In this document: in pieces, positions 35,627 to 44,480 of the stretch
Numbering within the stretch: position 1 is the stretch's first letter
Layout of the letters: every line of letters starts with the position of its first letter
Origin: Persicitalea jodogahamensis
GTDB lineage: Bacteria > Bacteroidota > Bacteroidia > Cytophagales > Spirosomataceae
NCBI RefSeq assembly: GCF_014651615.1
Contig: NZ_BMXF01000002.1
Location: 1,109,629-1,173,628 of the forward strand
DNA length: 64,000 bases
Direction of reading: 5' to 3'
The notes under the pieces: generated by a model
Database searches by the model: none
What the model saw: the letters and a program-made list of their open reading frames with translations, nothing else
Told to the model about the DNA's origin: nothing
Program-made: the position numbers and the translations under genes

Positions 35627-36698
35627 CGTTGTCCTGGTAGGTGATTTGCACGGAGGTGGCCGAAGCGACGTCGGTTTTGATGAGTGTCAGCAGTTTCTGC
35701 ACCTGACGATAAGCTTCTTCTACCTGCGCCGGGTTTTTGGAAAAAGAATCGGTCATAGGTTGCGGTATGGCATTAATGGCACCAATGGCCACGTCAAACT
35801 GGGCAATGACCTGCTGGGCAAGTGCGTCCTTTTTCAGCATAACCAGGTAGTCGGCGATCCCGTCGCCCTTGGCACCCACGAAATAATTCTTCAGGCTCGT
35901 CAGGTTGGCCACGGCCAGCTCTCTGGTAAGCCCGGAATAATAGCCTTCGCTTTTATCGGCGAAAACCTGTCCATTCGATAGCTTTCCGAACGGCCAGCCA
36001 ATTCGGGGGCCTTTCAGGGCATCCATTTCGTAAGCAAACTGGTTGACCAGAAAAGCAATGGAACTACCCACATCGGTTTTTAGGGAATTAACGAATGTGG
36101 TACGATAGGCGCCATTCCACTGGCTAAGCGTATTATTGGTCAAAAGTCTGATCCGGGAAAGTACGTCCCGAACGTACTTTTTTCGGGCAGATGCATTCGC
36201 GCCCGTGAACTTTTCCAGTGAGTTGGGTGCGAATAGCAAATATTCCAGCGCCGGAAATCCCTGGATGCTGTCATTGACTACGGGTAGTTCGAAATTGTAA
36301 TTCCCTGAGCTGATCGCTTTCTCGATTTTGCCAGGAACGGCGGGGAAAGTGTTGAGGTAGTTGTTCGACAGCAGAGCGGCAGCGGGGCCAAAATAAGCGA
36401 CTGACGTCGCTTCGTAGCTTACATACGCTGCCTTGAACGCAGGTTTCACCGCTTCCAGGGAAGTGGTGGTGGGCTGGTCGAGAAAAGCATTGAGTGGTGT
36501 TTCCAGCGTATTCAGCTTTGCGTTCAAATCCCCGTAGGCCGGAATAATGAGGTTGTCCGCATAATTAGTCAGCATTCCGGTTTTGAAAGTGTCGTTGCTG
36601 GTAGCTATGGGATCGGTACTGCCGTTGTTCTTGGTGCAACCGAACTGAAAAGAGCCTGCAATCAGGCAACAGAATAAAGAGATGCGGGAAAATTTCAT
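35616..36698 (-). CDS. Imelysin family lipoprotein of the iron locus
   Basis: 360 residues. The signal ends at the lipobox-like FQFGCTKN. The mature part has the imelysin pattern MLTNYADNLIIPAYGDLNAKLNTL, VAYFGPAAALLSNNY, and GFPALEYLLFAPNS where the family GxHxxE motif is expected; the histidine is replaced by proline. It probably sits on the periplasmic face of the outer membrane. It overlaps the HTTM gene and follows DUF4856 after a 96-bp gap that contains a strong hairpin. The family is linked to iron-regulated loci. Confidence 0.9.
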   Translation of the reverse strand: MKFSRISLFCCLIAGSFQFGCTKNNGSTDPIATSNDTFKTGMLTNYADNLIIPAYGDLNAKLNTLETPLNAFLDQPTTTSLEAVKPAFKAAYVSYEATSVAYFGPAAALLSNNYLNTFPAVPGKIEKAISSGNYNFELPVVNDSIQGFPALEYLLFAPNSLEKFTGANASARKKYVRDVLSRIRLLTNNTLSQWNGAYRTTFVNSLKTDVGSSIAFLVNQFAYEMDALKGPRIGWPFGKLSNGQVFADKSEGYYSGLTRELAVANLTSLKNYFVGAKGDGIADYLVMLKKDALAQQVIAQFDVAIGAINAIPQPMTDSFSKNPAQVEEAYRQVQKLLTLIKTDVASATSVQITYQDNDGD

Positions 36699-36731
36699 TA
36701 TGCTGGTTATGGGACCGGATTTGGATTAAAC

Positions 36732-36771
36732 GACTTTGCAGGCTGTGTAAAAAAAAACAGCCTGCAAAGTC
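36732..36771 (-). terminator. Intra-operon hairpin, perfect 15-bp stem
   Basis: Arms 36732-36746 and 36757-36771 with a 10-base A/T-rich loop lie between the DUF4856 and imelysin genes. In the minus-strand transcript the loop is a run of U. No U run follows the stem, so it may be an RNA-processing or attenuation element rather than a full terminator. Confidence 0.6.
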
Positions 36772-36794
36772 ATGTCCGAAGGTGAAATCAAGAA

Positions 36795-37907
36795 CTAGGG
36801 TTGGAGCTTTCCGTAAGCATCAGTCAGGATAGCCTGAGCTTGCTTCAGTTTGGTATTGCTGGCGTCTTCGGCCAAAGTATAGAAACTGGTGTTGAGAATC
36901 GAAACCAGCGTCTGGTAGTTGGCGGCGGTCAGTTTGCTATTGGCCGGACGGTATTTCAAGGCGGCCACGAAACCGGCCCCTTCCGAAAGACCGTGGAATT
37001 TTGAATCCAGGGCGGCTTGGGACTGCGGTGCGGTTACGTAATAATAGGCAGCTGCAGCAAGTGTTTTTTCGAGATATTCCTTGATGGTGGCAATCGCCTC
37101 ATCCCGGGCCGCATAGTCTCTGGCCGAAATGGCTGCACGCCCTTTCCTGAACGCCTCAAAAATTCTTCCACCGGCCTGGATGTATACTCCTCTTTCGCCA
37201 AAATAACCGCCGATGGCCAACGGGCGATCCGCCTTGATAGGCTGACTGCGGTAGTTATATGCGGTGTCATAATCGATGGGGATGCCTACGTAGCCAAACG
37301 CCAGGTCCCAGTTATGTTCCATCGCCGTGCCCTGTCCTGCCACAACGGTTGTGTTGTTGTCCGAAGGAATTTTATCAAGTATGGAAATAATGTTGTTAAG
37401 CACCAGTCCGCCCATGAGTCCTTTGGCAACTACCTGATTGTACTCGACGCCTTTGGCATTGAATAGGCGACTGCCAATGATTCCCGGTGTTCCCTTGGAG
37501 GCAGGTTTTTGATTGAATTGGCTAACGTAAACCGTGGAATCGGCCAGAGTTTTGAACAAAACGGCATCGGCTACTTTGCCGGAGAGGTTATAGCTCAGCG
37601 CATTCAAATCCTTGGCTTCGTAAGGAATGCCGCTGGCCAGCTCGGCCGTAAAGGCACTATTCGTGTTATTCCAAAGGTAGTTGACGGTGTCAGCGCTCAA
37701 CACACGTGAATTGCCCCGACCCAGGTAGGTCTGGAATCCTTGCCACATGCTGATGCGTGAGGCGGATTCTTTATACTCCACATTTGTGAAGTCGTAAGTA
37801 GAGGGGACGGTATATTGTTCGGGGGCATCCGGATCGATGCCGGTGTTGTCAGTACAGGAGAAAAGAAGCCCGGCCAATGCCAGGGTCAAAAGAGGAGTAT
37901 TTTTCAT
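36795..37907 (-). CDS. DUF4856 domain lipoprotein of the iron locus
   Basis: 370 residues starting MKNTPLLTLALAGLLFSCTD, a lipoprotein signal with Cys at residue 18. The longer in-frame ATG at 37943 falls inside a -7 promoter-like box and was rejected. The mature sequence fits DUF4856, a Bacteroidota family found next to imelysins (VPSTYDFTNVEYKESASRI near the start, EHNWDLAFGYVGIP in the middle). It is the first gene of the iron locus. The molecular function is unknown; association with imelysin and TonB receptor genes suggests a surface iron or haem binding role. Confidence 0.85.
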   Translation of the reverse strand: MKNTPLLTLALAGLLFSCTDNTGIDPDAPEQYTVPSTYDFTNVEYKESASRISMWQGFQTYLGRGNSRVLSADTVNYLWNNTNSAFTAELASGIPYEAKDLNALSYNLSGKVADAVLFKTLADSTVYVSQFNQKPASKGTPGIIGSRLFNAKGVEYNQVVAKGLMGGLVLNNIISILDKIPSDNNTTVVAGQGTAMEHNWDLAFGYVGIPIDYDTAYNYRSQPIKADRPLAIGGYFGERGVYIQAGGRIFEAFRKGRAAISARDYAARDEAIATIKEYLEKTLAAAAYYYVTAPQSQAALDSKFHGLSEGAGFVAALKYRPANSKLTAANYQTLVSILNTSFYTLAEDASNTKLKQAQAILTDAYGKLQP

Positions 37908-37940
37908 AGAATCGTAGGTTGAATAGGTACTTTGTCGAGG

Positions 37941-37971
37941 CAAAGATATTGAACAATTCTTATTTAGAATT
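37941..37971 (-). promoter_or_regulatory. -7-like box and inverted repeat upstream of the iron locus
   Basis: TATCTTTG (37941-37948, minus strand) matches TAnnTTTG and lies 34 bp before the DUF4856 start. Immediately upstream is a 6-base inverted repeat with a 5-base spacer (37955-37960 and 37966-37971) in A/T-rich sequence, a candidate site for a Fur-like regulator. Confidence 0.45.
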
Positions 37972-38037
37972 ATTAAAAATAAAATTGTCCGAAAATTCTA
38001 TGATTGATTCAATCTGATCAAACGTGAGTACAATTCA

Positions 38038-38148
38038 CTACTTGATTCTGGCAACTCCCTTGGTAGCAGCAGGCAGACCAATGCTGTTTTGGGGTATCTG
38101 AAAGGCTTTACCATTGATGAGATCTACCTCTATGCCCAGCTTACCCCG
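38038..38148 (-). pseudogene. 3' fragment of an unknown gene
   Basis: A 36-codon open stretch on the minus strand, bounded by an in-frame TAA (38149-38151) and ending at a TAG (38038-38040), reads like the C-terminus of a real protein (for example VDLINGKAFQIPQN and LPAATKGVARIK). There is no start codon or upstream continuation. It may be what remains of a deleted gene. I do not recognise the family. Confidence 0.35.
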
Positions 38149-38166
38149 TTATTCAATGGGGGCTTT

Positions 38167-38589
38167 TCACAATTTTCGTTTCAGCACGCCTCCCAATAAT
38201 CCGCCTATCAAAACAAGTCCCACAGAGCCATAGACGCTGAATGCGGCCAGGTCTTTTCTTTCGAATTGGTCCAGCAGTAGGAAATAGCCTGCTAACAATA
38301 CTATTGCCTGCAATACAGATAGGAGCCAGCCCTTGCGGGGTTCGAGCCAACCCAGGCTAACGCCCGAAAGTACCGCAGCCAGGTAAGGGACATGAATGAG
38401 ATAGCCTTCTTTGGCTATCAGCAAAACCAGTATTCCACCCAGAATGGCCAGCGGCACATGAAGGAATAGCCGACGATCGAAGAAGGCAGGTTCTGACGGA
38501 GATGGTTTGGAAGATTCCACGCGCCGGGAATAGAAAAGCAGAAATGACAGGTAACCTACGTAAGCGATGGTGGTTAGGAGTTCAGGCAT
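38167..38589 (-). CDS. Small membrane protein, unknown function
   Basis: 140 residues from MPELLTTIAYVGYLSF; an earlier ATG 60 bp upstream would add a non-hydrophobic extension. Five hydrophobic segments can be drawn, among them LFLHVPLAILGGILVLLIA, YLAAVLSGVSLGWLE, GWLLSVLQAIVLLAGYFLLL and GSVGLVLIGGLLGG. The first segment is followed by a short basic and proline-rich loop. No family recognised. It is alone between the decayed fragment and a bidirectional terminator. Confidence 0.65.
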   Translation of the reverse strand: MPELLTTIAYVGYLSFLLFYSRRVESSKPSPSEPAFFDRRLFLHVPLAILGGILVLLIAKEGYLIHVPYLAAVLSGVSLGWLEPRKGWLLSVLQAIVLLAGYFLLLDQFERKDLAAFSVYGSVGLVLIGGLLGGVLKRKL

Positions 38590-38674
38590 TGGACTTTGAG
38601 GGGGATATAAAAACTGGATTGTTGACACATTGCATCTTTCGATACCCATTGTCCGAAGGAGGGGGATGTATTAC

Positions 38675-38712
38675 AAAAAGGCCGGAACGCAACGAAGCTT
38701 TCCGGCCTTTTT
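38675..38712. terminator. Hairpin terminator, 13-bp stem
   Basis: Perfect arms 38675-38687 and 38700-38712 around a 12-base loop, with A and T runs on both sides. It follows the secreted-protein gene at 38760-39356 and precedes the small membrane protein gene. Confidence 0.85.
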
Positions 38713-38759
38713 TTCAAAACGGGCTGGAAGCCTTGCGCGGGCCAATCCGTGTTATTCTT

Positions 38760-39356
38760 TTATTCCTTCGGCGGGTTGATCATGATGTGCGCCCGGTGGG
38801 TGCCGGGATCCATGATCCAGGGCATCGCCGGTCCTTCGGGCTTCAAGGGTAGGCCGGTGCTCTCGGCGGTAGCGTAAGGAATGTACACCACATAGCGCAG
38901 ATAGCCATCCTTCATTTCGCCCTTGCTGGCGTCGTAGTCCTCGTCTTTTCCGGAATACACGAAGAGTGTGGCAGGAGCCTCGGGCATTTTCAGTTTGCCG
39001 GATTTCACTTCTTCTTCCCGCATATCGAAAACTTCCTTGGACGACCTTTTCTCCGTTTTCATCTCGCGGCCCCGCGCCATGAAAGGTTCAAGACTGGTAT
39101 GGTAGCAGGACACGTTAATGCCCTTGCTACCTGGATCGTCGGCCAGACAGATAAGATCGTTGGTACCCTCGCGAAGTACCTTAAACTGGCCATCGGTTCC
39201 GTAACCGTACACTTTGGCACCGTCGCGCTTGTCGCTGGGGGCAGCGAGCATGGCGGTTTTGATTTGAACGTCCGCGCTGGGCACGGGCGAAGTCTGGGCC
39301 TGAACGGCTGGTATGGCCAGGCAAGCCATAAGTGAGGTAAGCAGTACTTTATTCAT
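38760..39356 (-). CDS. Secreted protein of unknown function
   Basis: 198 residues with a signal peptide ending at AVQAQ (about residue 21). The mature protein has an N-terminal region with KTAMLAAPSDKRDGAKVYGY and LICLADDP, a charged helix, and a C-terminal block ending PWIMDPGTHRAHIMINPP. Two cysteines (in LICLADD and VSCYHT) could form a disulfide. I do not recognise a characterised family. It is a single gene with its own downstream terminator. Confidence 0.75.
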   Translation of the reverse strand: MNKVLLTSLMACLAIPAVQAQTSPVPSADVQIKTAMLAAPSDKRDGAKVYGYGTDGQFKVLREGTNDLICLADDPGSKGINVSCYHTSLEPFMARGREMKTEKRSSKEVFDMREEEVKSGKLKMPEAPATLFVYSGKDEDYDASKGEMKDGYLRYVVYIPYATAESTGLPLKPEGPAMPWIMDPGTHRAHIMINPPKE

Positions 39357-39412
39357 GGTTTTGGGTTGTAGGCGATTGACTGTTAGTTTATTATACTCAA
39401 TGTAAACAGGTG

Positions 39413-39428
39413 GATCATAATAATGATC
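39413..39428. promoter_or_regulatory. Palindromic candidate operator
   Basis: 6-base arms (39413-39418 and 39423-39428) with a 4-base A/T spacer, 57 bp upstream of the secreted-protein gene start. The A/T-rich GAT/ATC pattern is loosely Fur-like. Confidence 0.3.
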
Positions 39429-39511
39429 TTTTAAAGATAGTTAAAAAGCCCAATTCCTGTGAAGAGAGAAGGTGACATTCCGTCAATTACCCGATCAATC
39501 CTTCACTTATC

Positions 39512-40273
39512 CTAAAAACCATTCACAATAAACCCACCATCCACCCCGAGACATTGTCCGCTGATGTAGCTGGCGGCGGGCAGACTGAGAAACAGCACCG
39601 CGGCGGCTACCTCCTCGGGTTGTCCGAGCCGCTGCATGGGTGTGCGGGCCAGAATGCCTTTGAGTTTTTCAGCGTCGGCCAGCACTGTTTCGATGAGGGG
39701 CGTTTCAATGTACCAGGGGGCAATGCAATTGACCCGGATGCCGTCCATTGCCCACTCCACGGCCAAGTTGCGGGTGAGTTGAGTGAGGGCGGCTTTGGTC
39801 ATGCCGTAGATCGAGCCACTACTGATGTGCGTCAGAGCCGATACTGAACTCATGTTGACAATGCAGCCCCGACTGGCTTTGAGTAGCGGGTAAACCGCCC
39901 GGCTCAGCTCGAAGACCGAACGCAGATTCACCTGCATGATGTGATCATATTCATCGTCGGAATAAGCCATCGTGGGTTTGCGAATATTCATACCGGCATT
40001 ATTGACCAGAACATCCAGGCTGCCCCAGGTTCGCTGCACGTGCTCGGTGATTTTGGCAGCTACTTTGGGTTCGGCCATGTCGAATGCCCGGCCGACAATG
40101 GAAAGGCCTTTTTCGGCGGCTTTAGTCGACATTCTACTGATGTCTGCTTCGCTACGCGCCAGCACCATCACATCGGCTCCTGCCTCAGCCATCAATAGGG
40201 CGCAGGCTTCCCCGATTCCCTTGGTGCCACCCGTGATAAGAACTTTCTTTCCTTCGAGATTCCAGTTTTTCAT
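39512..40273 (-). CDS. SDR family oxidoreductase (tropinone reductase-like)
   Basis: 253 residues of a classical short-chain dehydrogenase. The cofactor motif is TGGTKGIG near residue 14, followed by NNAG, catalytic serine in NMSSVSAL, and the YxxxK pair in IYGMTK. The C-terminus IVNGF follows [11 protein letters not shown]. Overall wording is close to plant-type tropinone reductase-like SDRs, whose substrates vary. The gene is divergent from the large haem protein gene across 189 bp. The substrate is unknown. Confidence 0.92.
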   Translation of the reverse strand: MKNWNLEGKKVLITGGTKGIGEACALLMAEAGADVMVLARSEADISRMSTKAAEKGLSIVGRAFDMAEPKVAAKITEHVQRTWGSLDVLVNNAGMNIRKPTMAYSDDEYDHIMQVNLRSVFELSRAVYPLLKASRGCIVNMSSVSALTHISSGSIYGMTKAALTQLTRNLAVEWAMDGIRVNCIAPWYIETPLIETVLADAEKLKGILARTPMQRLGQPEEVAAAVLFLSLPAASYISGQCLGVDGGFIVNGF

Positions 40274-40462
40274 TTAAAAAAGTAGAGGTAGTTAAGATAA
40301 AAGGCAGAATGCCAGATTGGCATTTCGCCTAAACCTAAAATTAATTTCATAAAAAATGGAGAAAACCACGCTTTTTTTGCTTTTATACCAGAACGTTCTT
40401 TAAGCAAAGGATGACATTTGCAAAAAAAATAGTCTGTTTGACAGATTTAACCTGACCGATCG

Positions 40463-43400
40463 ATGAAATTTCCTAAATCTTTTTCCTTCATTGCTTTAAG
40501 TGTAGTGGCACTCGGGTTTTTGGTGGCCTCTTACCAAAATACCAATCCCAGCCGCATGGGTGGACCAGCGCTCGATACTCTGTACAAAGACCTGACCGAC
40601 GCGCAAAAACGTTCGCCCAGGTACGCCGTGGCGGGGCTGACCGTCGCCGAAGGGCTTGAAGCCAATCTCTTCGCTTCGGAGCCGACGATTACCAACCCCA
40701 CCAATATCGATGTGGACCACCGGGGCCGCGTGTGGGTTTGCGAAGCCTACAACTACCGCCCCGCTATCAACGGAAACCCAACTAAGCAGGAAGGGGACCG
40801 TATCGTGATTCTGGAAGATACCGACGGCGACGGGAAGTCGGATGTGAGTAAGGTTTTCTACCAGGGGGCGGAAGTAAATGCACCGCTGGGCATTTTGGTG
40901 ATGGGCAATAAAGTATTGGTGTCGCAAAGCCCCTACGTGTGGCTGTTCACCGATACGGATGGCGACGACAAGGCCGACAAGAAGGAAATTATTTTTGAGG
41001 GTATCGAAGGCGAACAGCACGACCACGGGATGCACGCCTTTGTCTTCGGGCCGGATGGCAAGCTGTACTTCAATTTCGGGAATGCGGGCGGCCAGCTGCT
41101 CGACGGGAAGGGCAAGCCTGTGGTGGGAAAAGACGGCAAGCCCCTGGATTTCAAAAAAAATCAGGAGGGGATGGTCTTTCGCTGCGATCCTGACTTCACC
41201 AATGCCGAGATTCTGGGCAACAATTTCCGGAACAATTTCGAGGTGGCCATCGACAGCTACGGTACCATGTGGCAGTCGGACAACGACGACGACGGCAACC
41301 GGGGTGTCCGGATCAACTACGTAATGCCCTACGGCAACTACGGCTATAAGGACGAAATTACGAAGGCTGGCTGGCGGGCCAACCGCACCAATATGGAAGA
41401 CTCCATTCCCCTGCGACACTGGCACCTGAACGACCCCGGCGTAGTACCTAATCTGCTGCAAACGGGCGCGGGTTCGCCCACGGGTATGATAATCTACGAA
41501 GGAAGGATGCTGCCCAAAGGATTTCAGGATCAAATGATCCATTGTGATGCAGGGCCTAACGTAGTGCGTTCATACGTCGTCGCAAAGGACGGGGCAGGCT
41601 ACACGGCCAAAATCGAAAATGTACTGGAAGGGAAGCGCGACCAGTGGTTCCGACCATCGGATGTATGCGTGGCGCCCGACGGCTCGCTGATCGTGGCCGA
41701 CTGGTACGATCCCGGCGTGGGCGGACACCAGGCTGGCGACCAGAAGCGGGGGCGTATCTTCCGCGTGGCTCCCGCCGACACGCCCTACCGCATCCCGACG
41801 GTAGATGTTACCAACCCCGAGGGTGCATTGGAAGCTCTGCAAAATCCCAACATGTCGGTGCGCTACCTCGCCTGGAACGCTTTAAAAAAGATGGATGACA
41901 AGGCTGGCTCGCAATTGAGTAAACTCTTCAATGACGAAAGCGCCAACCCCCGCATGCGGGCGCGGGCTTTGTGGTTGCTGAGCAAGATCGAAGGGCAGTC
42001 TTCCCCAAGCCTGGAAAAAGCACTGAAAGACTTCAACCCCGACCTACGCATCACGGCCCTGCGGGCCACACTCGAACTTCCCGGCGACCACATATTTGTT
42101 ATTTCCCAACTAGCTGACGACCCCGATCCGCAGGTACGCCGCGAATGCGCGTTGGCTTTACACGATAACAAATCAGAAAAAGCCGCCGAAGTCTGGGCGG
42201 AACTTGCAAGTCAGTATGACGGCAAGGATCGCTGGTACCTCGAGGCGCTCGGTATCGGAGCGGCGGGCCAATGGGATCGGTTCTTCGATGCCTGGCTGAA
42301 AGGGGCAGGGGAGTCTCCACTGGCCAATGCGGCCGGAAAAGACATCGTGTGGCGGGCCCGCACCGCCGAGGCTGTCCCGCTGCTGGCCTCGCTGGCGGGC
42401 GATCCGTCGCTGGATTTGAAGAGCCGACTAAGGTACTTTCGGGCCTTCGATTTCAATCCCGGCGGGAAGGAGAAATCGGAAGCCCTGCTCAAAATCATGG
42501 AAGGCAATGGGGCTGACCAAATCGAAATTAACAAATTGGTACTACGCCACCTCGATCCTGATTTTGTAAAAAAGATGCCCAGGGCGATGGCCGCTTTGCA
42601 AAACCTGCTGGACGCGACCTACGGCACCCCGGAATACATTGAAATGGTCGATCGCTACGGAGTAGCTACCGAAAACAAGCGATTGCTCGAACTGGCCACT
42701 TCCAAACCCTACGACGCCGTTGGCCGGGATGCGGGTCGAATTTTGCTGGCGCAGGGAGGTGCTCCCATGATCTGGAATCTGCTTAAAGGTTCCGACAACC
42801 GGAAAGCCGGGGCGGCCCTGGCTTCCATTCGCAGCGTGGGTAGCAAAGAGTCCTTGACTATCCTGCGTACCGTGGCTCTGGATGACAAGCAACCCATGCC
42901 CCTGCGTCGGGAAGCGGCGCGTGCCATCGGGGGCAGTCAGGACGGCGAAGACATGGTTCTTGGTCTTTTGAAAGAGAACAAACTGACGGGCGACCTCAAA
43001 GCGGCCGGGGTGCAGAGCGTAAGTGGTGCCTGGCGCAAATCGGTACGGGCCGAAGCGGCCAAGTACCTCGATGGTGGTACGGCCAATGTTCGGAAACACC
43101 CGCCTGTGACCGAACTTGCCCAAATGAAAGGTGATGCTGTCAAAGGCAAGGAAACCTTCAAAATGTACTGCGCGACCTGCCACCAAATCAATGGTGAAGG
43201 CGCAGACTTTGGTCCAAAGCTCTCCGAGATTGGCAGCAAACTCCCCAAGGAAGGCGAGTACCTGGCCATTTACTACCCCAGCGCGGGTATCAGCTTTGGT
43301 TATGAAGGGTGGGAAGTGAAATTTAAAGATGGGTCTTCCGTAACAGGCATCGTGTCCAGCAAGACCGAGACCGATCTTATTATGAAATTCCCTGGCGGCA

Positions 43401-43543
43401 CCACGCAGGAATACAAAATGGCCAACGTCAAATCAATGAAGCAACTGGACGAATCCATGATGCCTTCCGGCCTGCAGGATGCTATGAGTACCGCAGAACT
43501 GACCGGGCTGGTAGAGTACCTAAGCTCATTGAAGAGGAAGTAA
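40463..43543 (+). CDS. PVC-type haem-binding protein: propeller, HEAT repeats and cytochrome c
   Basis: 1026 residues. The signal peptide covers about residues 1-24. A beta-propeller dehydrogenase-like domain (about 55-440) contains PTNIDVDHRGRVWVCEAYNY, LEDTDGDGKSD and HDHGMHAFVFGPDGKLYF. HEAT-like helical repeats fill about 445-870. A cytochrome c domain follows with C903-A-T-C906-H907. The tail GSSVTGIVSSKTETDLIMKF is the usual end of this family. It is exported and may oxidise a sugar or other substrate and pass electrons to its haem. The substrate is unknown. It is a single gene. Confidence 0.92.
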   Translation: MKFPKSFSFIALSVVALGFLVASYQNTNPSRMGGPALDTLYKDLTDAQKRSPRYAVAGLTVAEGLEANLFASEPTITNPTNIDVDHRGRVWVCEAYNYRPAINGNPTKQEGDRIVILEDTDGDGKSDVSKVFYQGAEVNAPLGILVMGNKVLVSQSPYVWLFTDTDGDDKADKKEIIFEGIEGEQHDHGMHAFVFGPDGKLYFNFGNAGGQLLDGKGKPVVGKDGKPLDFKKNQEGMVFRCDPDFTNAEILGNNFRNNFEVAIDSYGTMWQSDNDDDGNRGVRINYVMPYGNYGYKDEITKAGWRANRTNMEDSIPLRHWHLNDPGVVPNLLQTGAGSPTGMIIYEGRMLPKGFQDQMIHCDAGPNVVRSYVVAKDGAGYTAKIENVLEGKRDQWFRPSDVCVAPDGSLIVADWYDPGVGGHQAGDQKRGRIFRVAPADTPYRIPTVDVTNPEGALEALQNPNMSVRYLAWNALKKMDDKAGSQLSKLFNDESANPRMRARALWLLSKIEGQSSPSLEKALKDFNPDLRITALRATLELPGDHIFVISQLADDPDPQVRRECALALHDNKSEKAAEVWAELASQYDGKDRWYLEALGIGAAGQWDRFFDAWLKGAGESPLANAAGKDIVWRARTAEAVPLLASLAGDPSLDLKSRLRYFRAFDFNPGGKEKSEALLKIMEGNGADQIEINKLVLRHLDPDFVKKMPRAMAALQNLLDATYGTPEYIEMVDRYGVATENKRLLELATSKPYDAVGRDAGRILLAQGGAPMIWNLLKGSDNRKAGAALASIRSVGSKESLTILRTVALDDKQPMPLRREAARAIGGSQDGEDMVLGLLKENKLTGDLKAAGVQSVSGAWRKSVRAEAAKYLDGGTANVRKHPPVTELAQMKGDAVKGKETFKMYCATCHQINGEGADFGPKLSEIGSKLPKEGEYLAIYYPSAGISFGYEGWEVKFKDGSSVTGIVSSKTETDLIMKFPGGTTQEYKMANVKSMKQLDESMMPSGLQDAMSTAELTGLVEYLSSLKRK

Positions 43544-43570
43544 GTGCGGTAAAGACCCGGAGCGACAAAG

Positions 43571-44392
43571 CTAAACCTTCACCTCCTCACCACAATGTGG
43601 GCATTTGGTCGTTTTGGCGGCGCGTTGGGTCCGTTTGGTCTCGTTGATTTGCTCGATAAATCCTGAGGCCAGAATGCCCGTTGGCAAGCTGAAGAGGGCC
43701 ACACCCAGGATGGAGATAAAGCCGCCGAAGACTTTCCCCAGCGCAGTAACTGGTACCATATCGCCGTAGCCCAGGGTCGTCATCGTCACCACTCCCCACC
43801 AGATGGAGGTCGGGATGCTGGTGAACACCTCGGGTTGAGCCGGGTGCTCGATGTAGTAGATAATGCTGGAAGCGATCAACATCGCGAAGAGCAGAAATGC
43901 GTAGCTCAGAATCAGTTCTTCCTTCGTGTAGCGTACCGCCGTTTTGATCATGTTCAGGGCGCGTGAGTACTTCGTAACCCGGTACAGGCGTACCAGGCGC
44001 AAAATGCGCAGCATCCTTATCAGGCCAAAGTCGGCATAGAAAAAAGTGAGGAAAAAGGGCAGAATCGCAAAGAGATCCACCAGCGCCCAGCCCGAGAATA
44101 TGAATTTTAAGCGCCCCCAAAACGGATGCTGGTACTCCGAACTCTCTACACTTGCCCACACCCGCAGCACATACTCCACCGTAAAAACAAGTACCGAAAA
44201 AATCTCAAAATCAATAAACAGTTGCCCCAGACTGGGGTGTTCGCGGATTTCCGGCACCGAGTGCAAAATGATCGCCAGTGAATTGAGTGCGATCAGCCCG
44301 ATAATGAAAAGGTTGACCATCAGGGAAAAACCTTTCTTTCCCTTGGTACTGATCGTGAGGATGTAATGGACTTTTTTGCGAAAAGTGGGCAT
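43571..44392 (-). CDS. Voltage-gated-like potassium channel (ion transporter family)
   Basis: 273 residues with six membrane segments. S4 carries arginines at every third position (R126, R129, R132, R135, R138). The selectivity filter TTLGYGD is at 205-211. After S6 there is a short basic tail ending in a CPHCGEE knuckle (C264, C267). This is a Kv-type tetrameric K+ channel subunit. The Cys pair could bind metal between subunits, which is inference. It is convergent with the haem-protein gene, and the amidohydrolase gene lies 88 bp upstream on the same strand. Confidence 0.9.
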   Translation of the reverse strand: MPTFRKKVHYILTISTKGKKGFSLMVNLFIIGLIALNSLAIILHSVPEIREHPSLGQLFIDFEIFSVLVFTVEYVLRVWASVESSEYQHPFWGRLKFIFSGWALVDLFAILPFFLTFFYADFGLIRMLRILRLVRLYRVTKYSRALNMIKTAVRYTKEELILSYAFLLFAMLIASSIIYYIEHPAQPEVFTSIPTSIWWGVVTMTTLGYGDMVPVTALGKVFGGFISILGVALFSLPTGILASGFIEQINETKRTQRAAKTTKCPHCGEEVKV

Positions 44393-44480
44393 AGATTACC
44401 GAAGCGCTATTGTGCTTGTTTAGTAAACATTTGATTCCTGAAAATTTTACTTCAAATCAACGCATCAACATTACACCTGC

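Noticed and set aside
40496-41542. Long open frame (348 codons) on the minus strand under the haem protein gene
   Set aside because: It lies wholly antisense to a well-supported gene and has no recognisable domain; it is a composition shadow.
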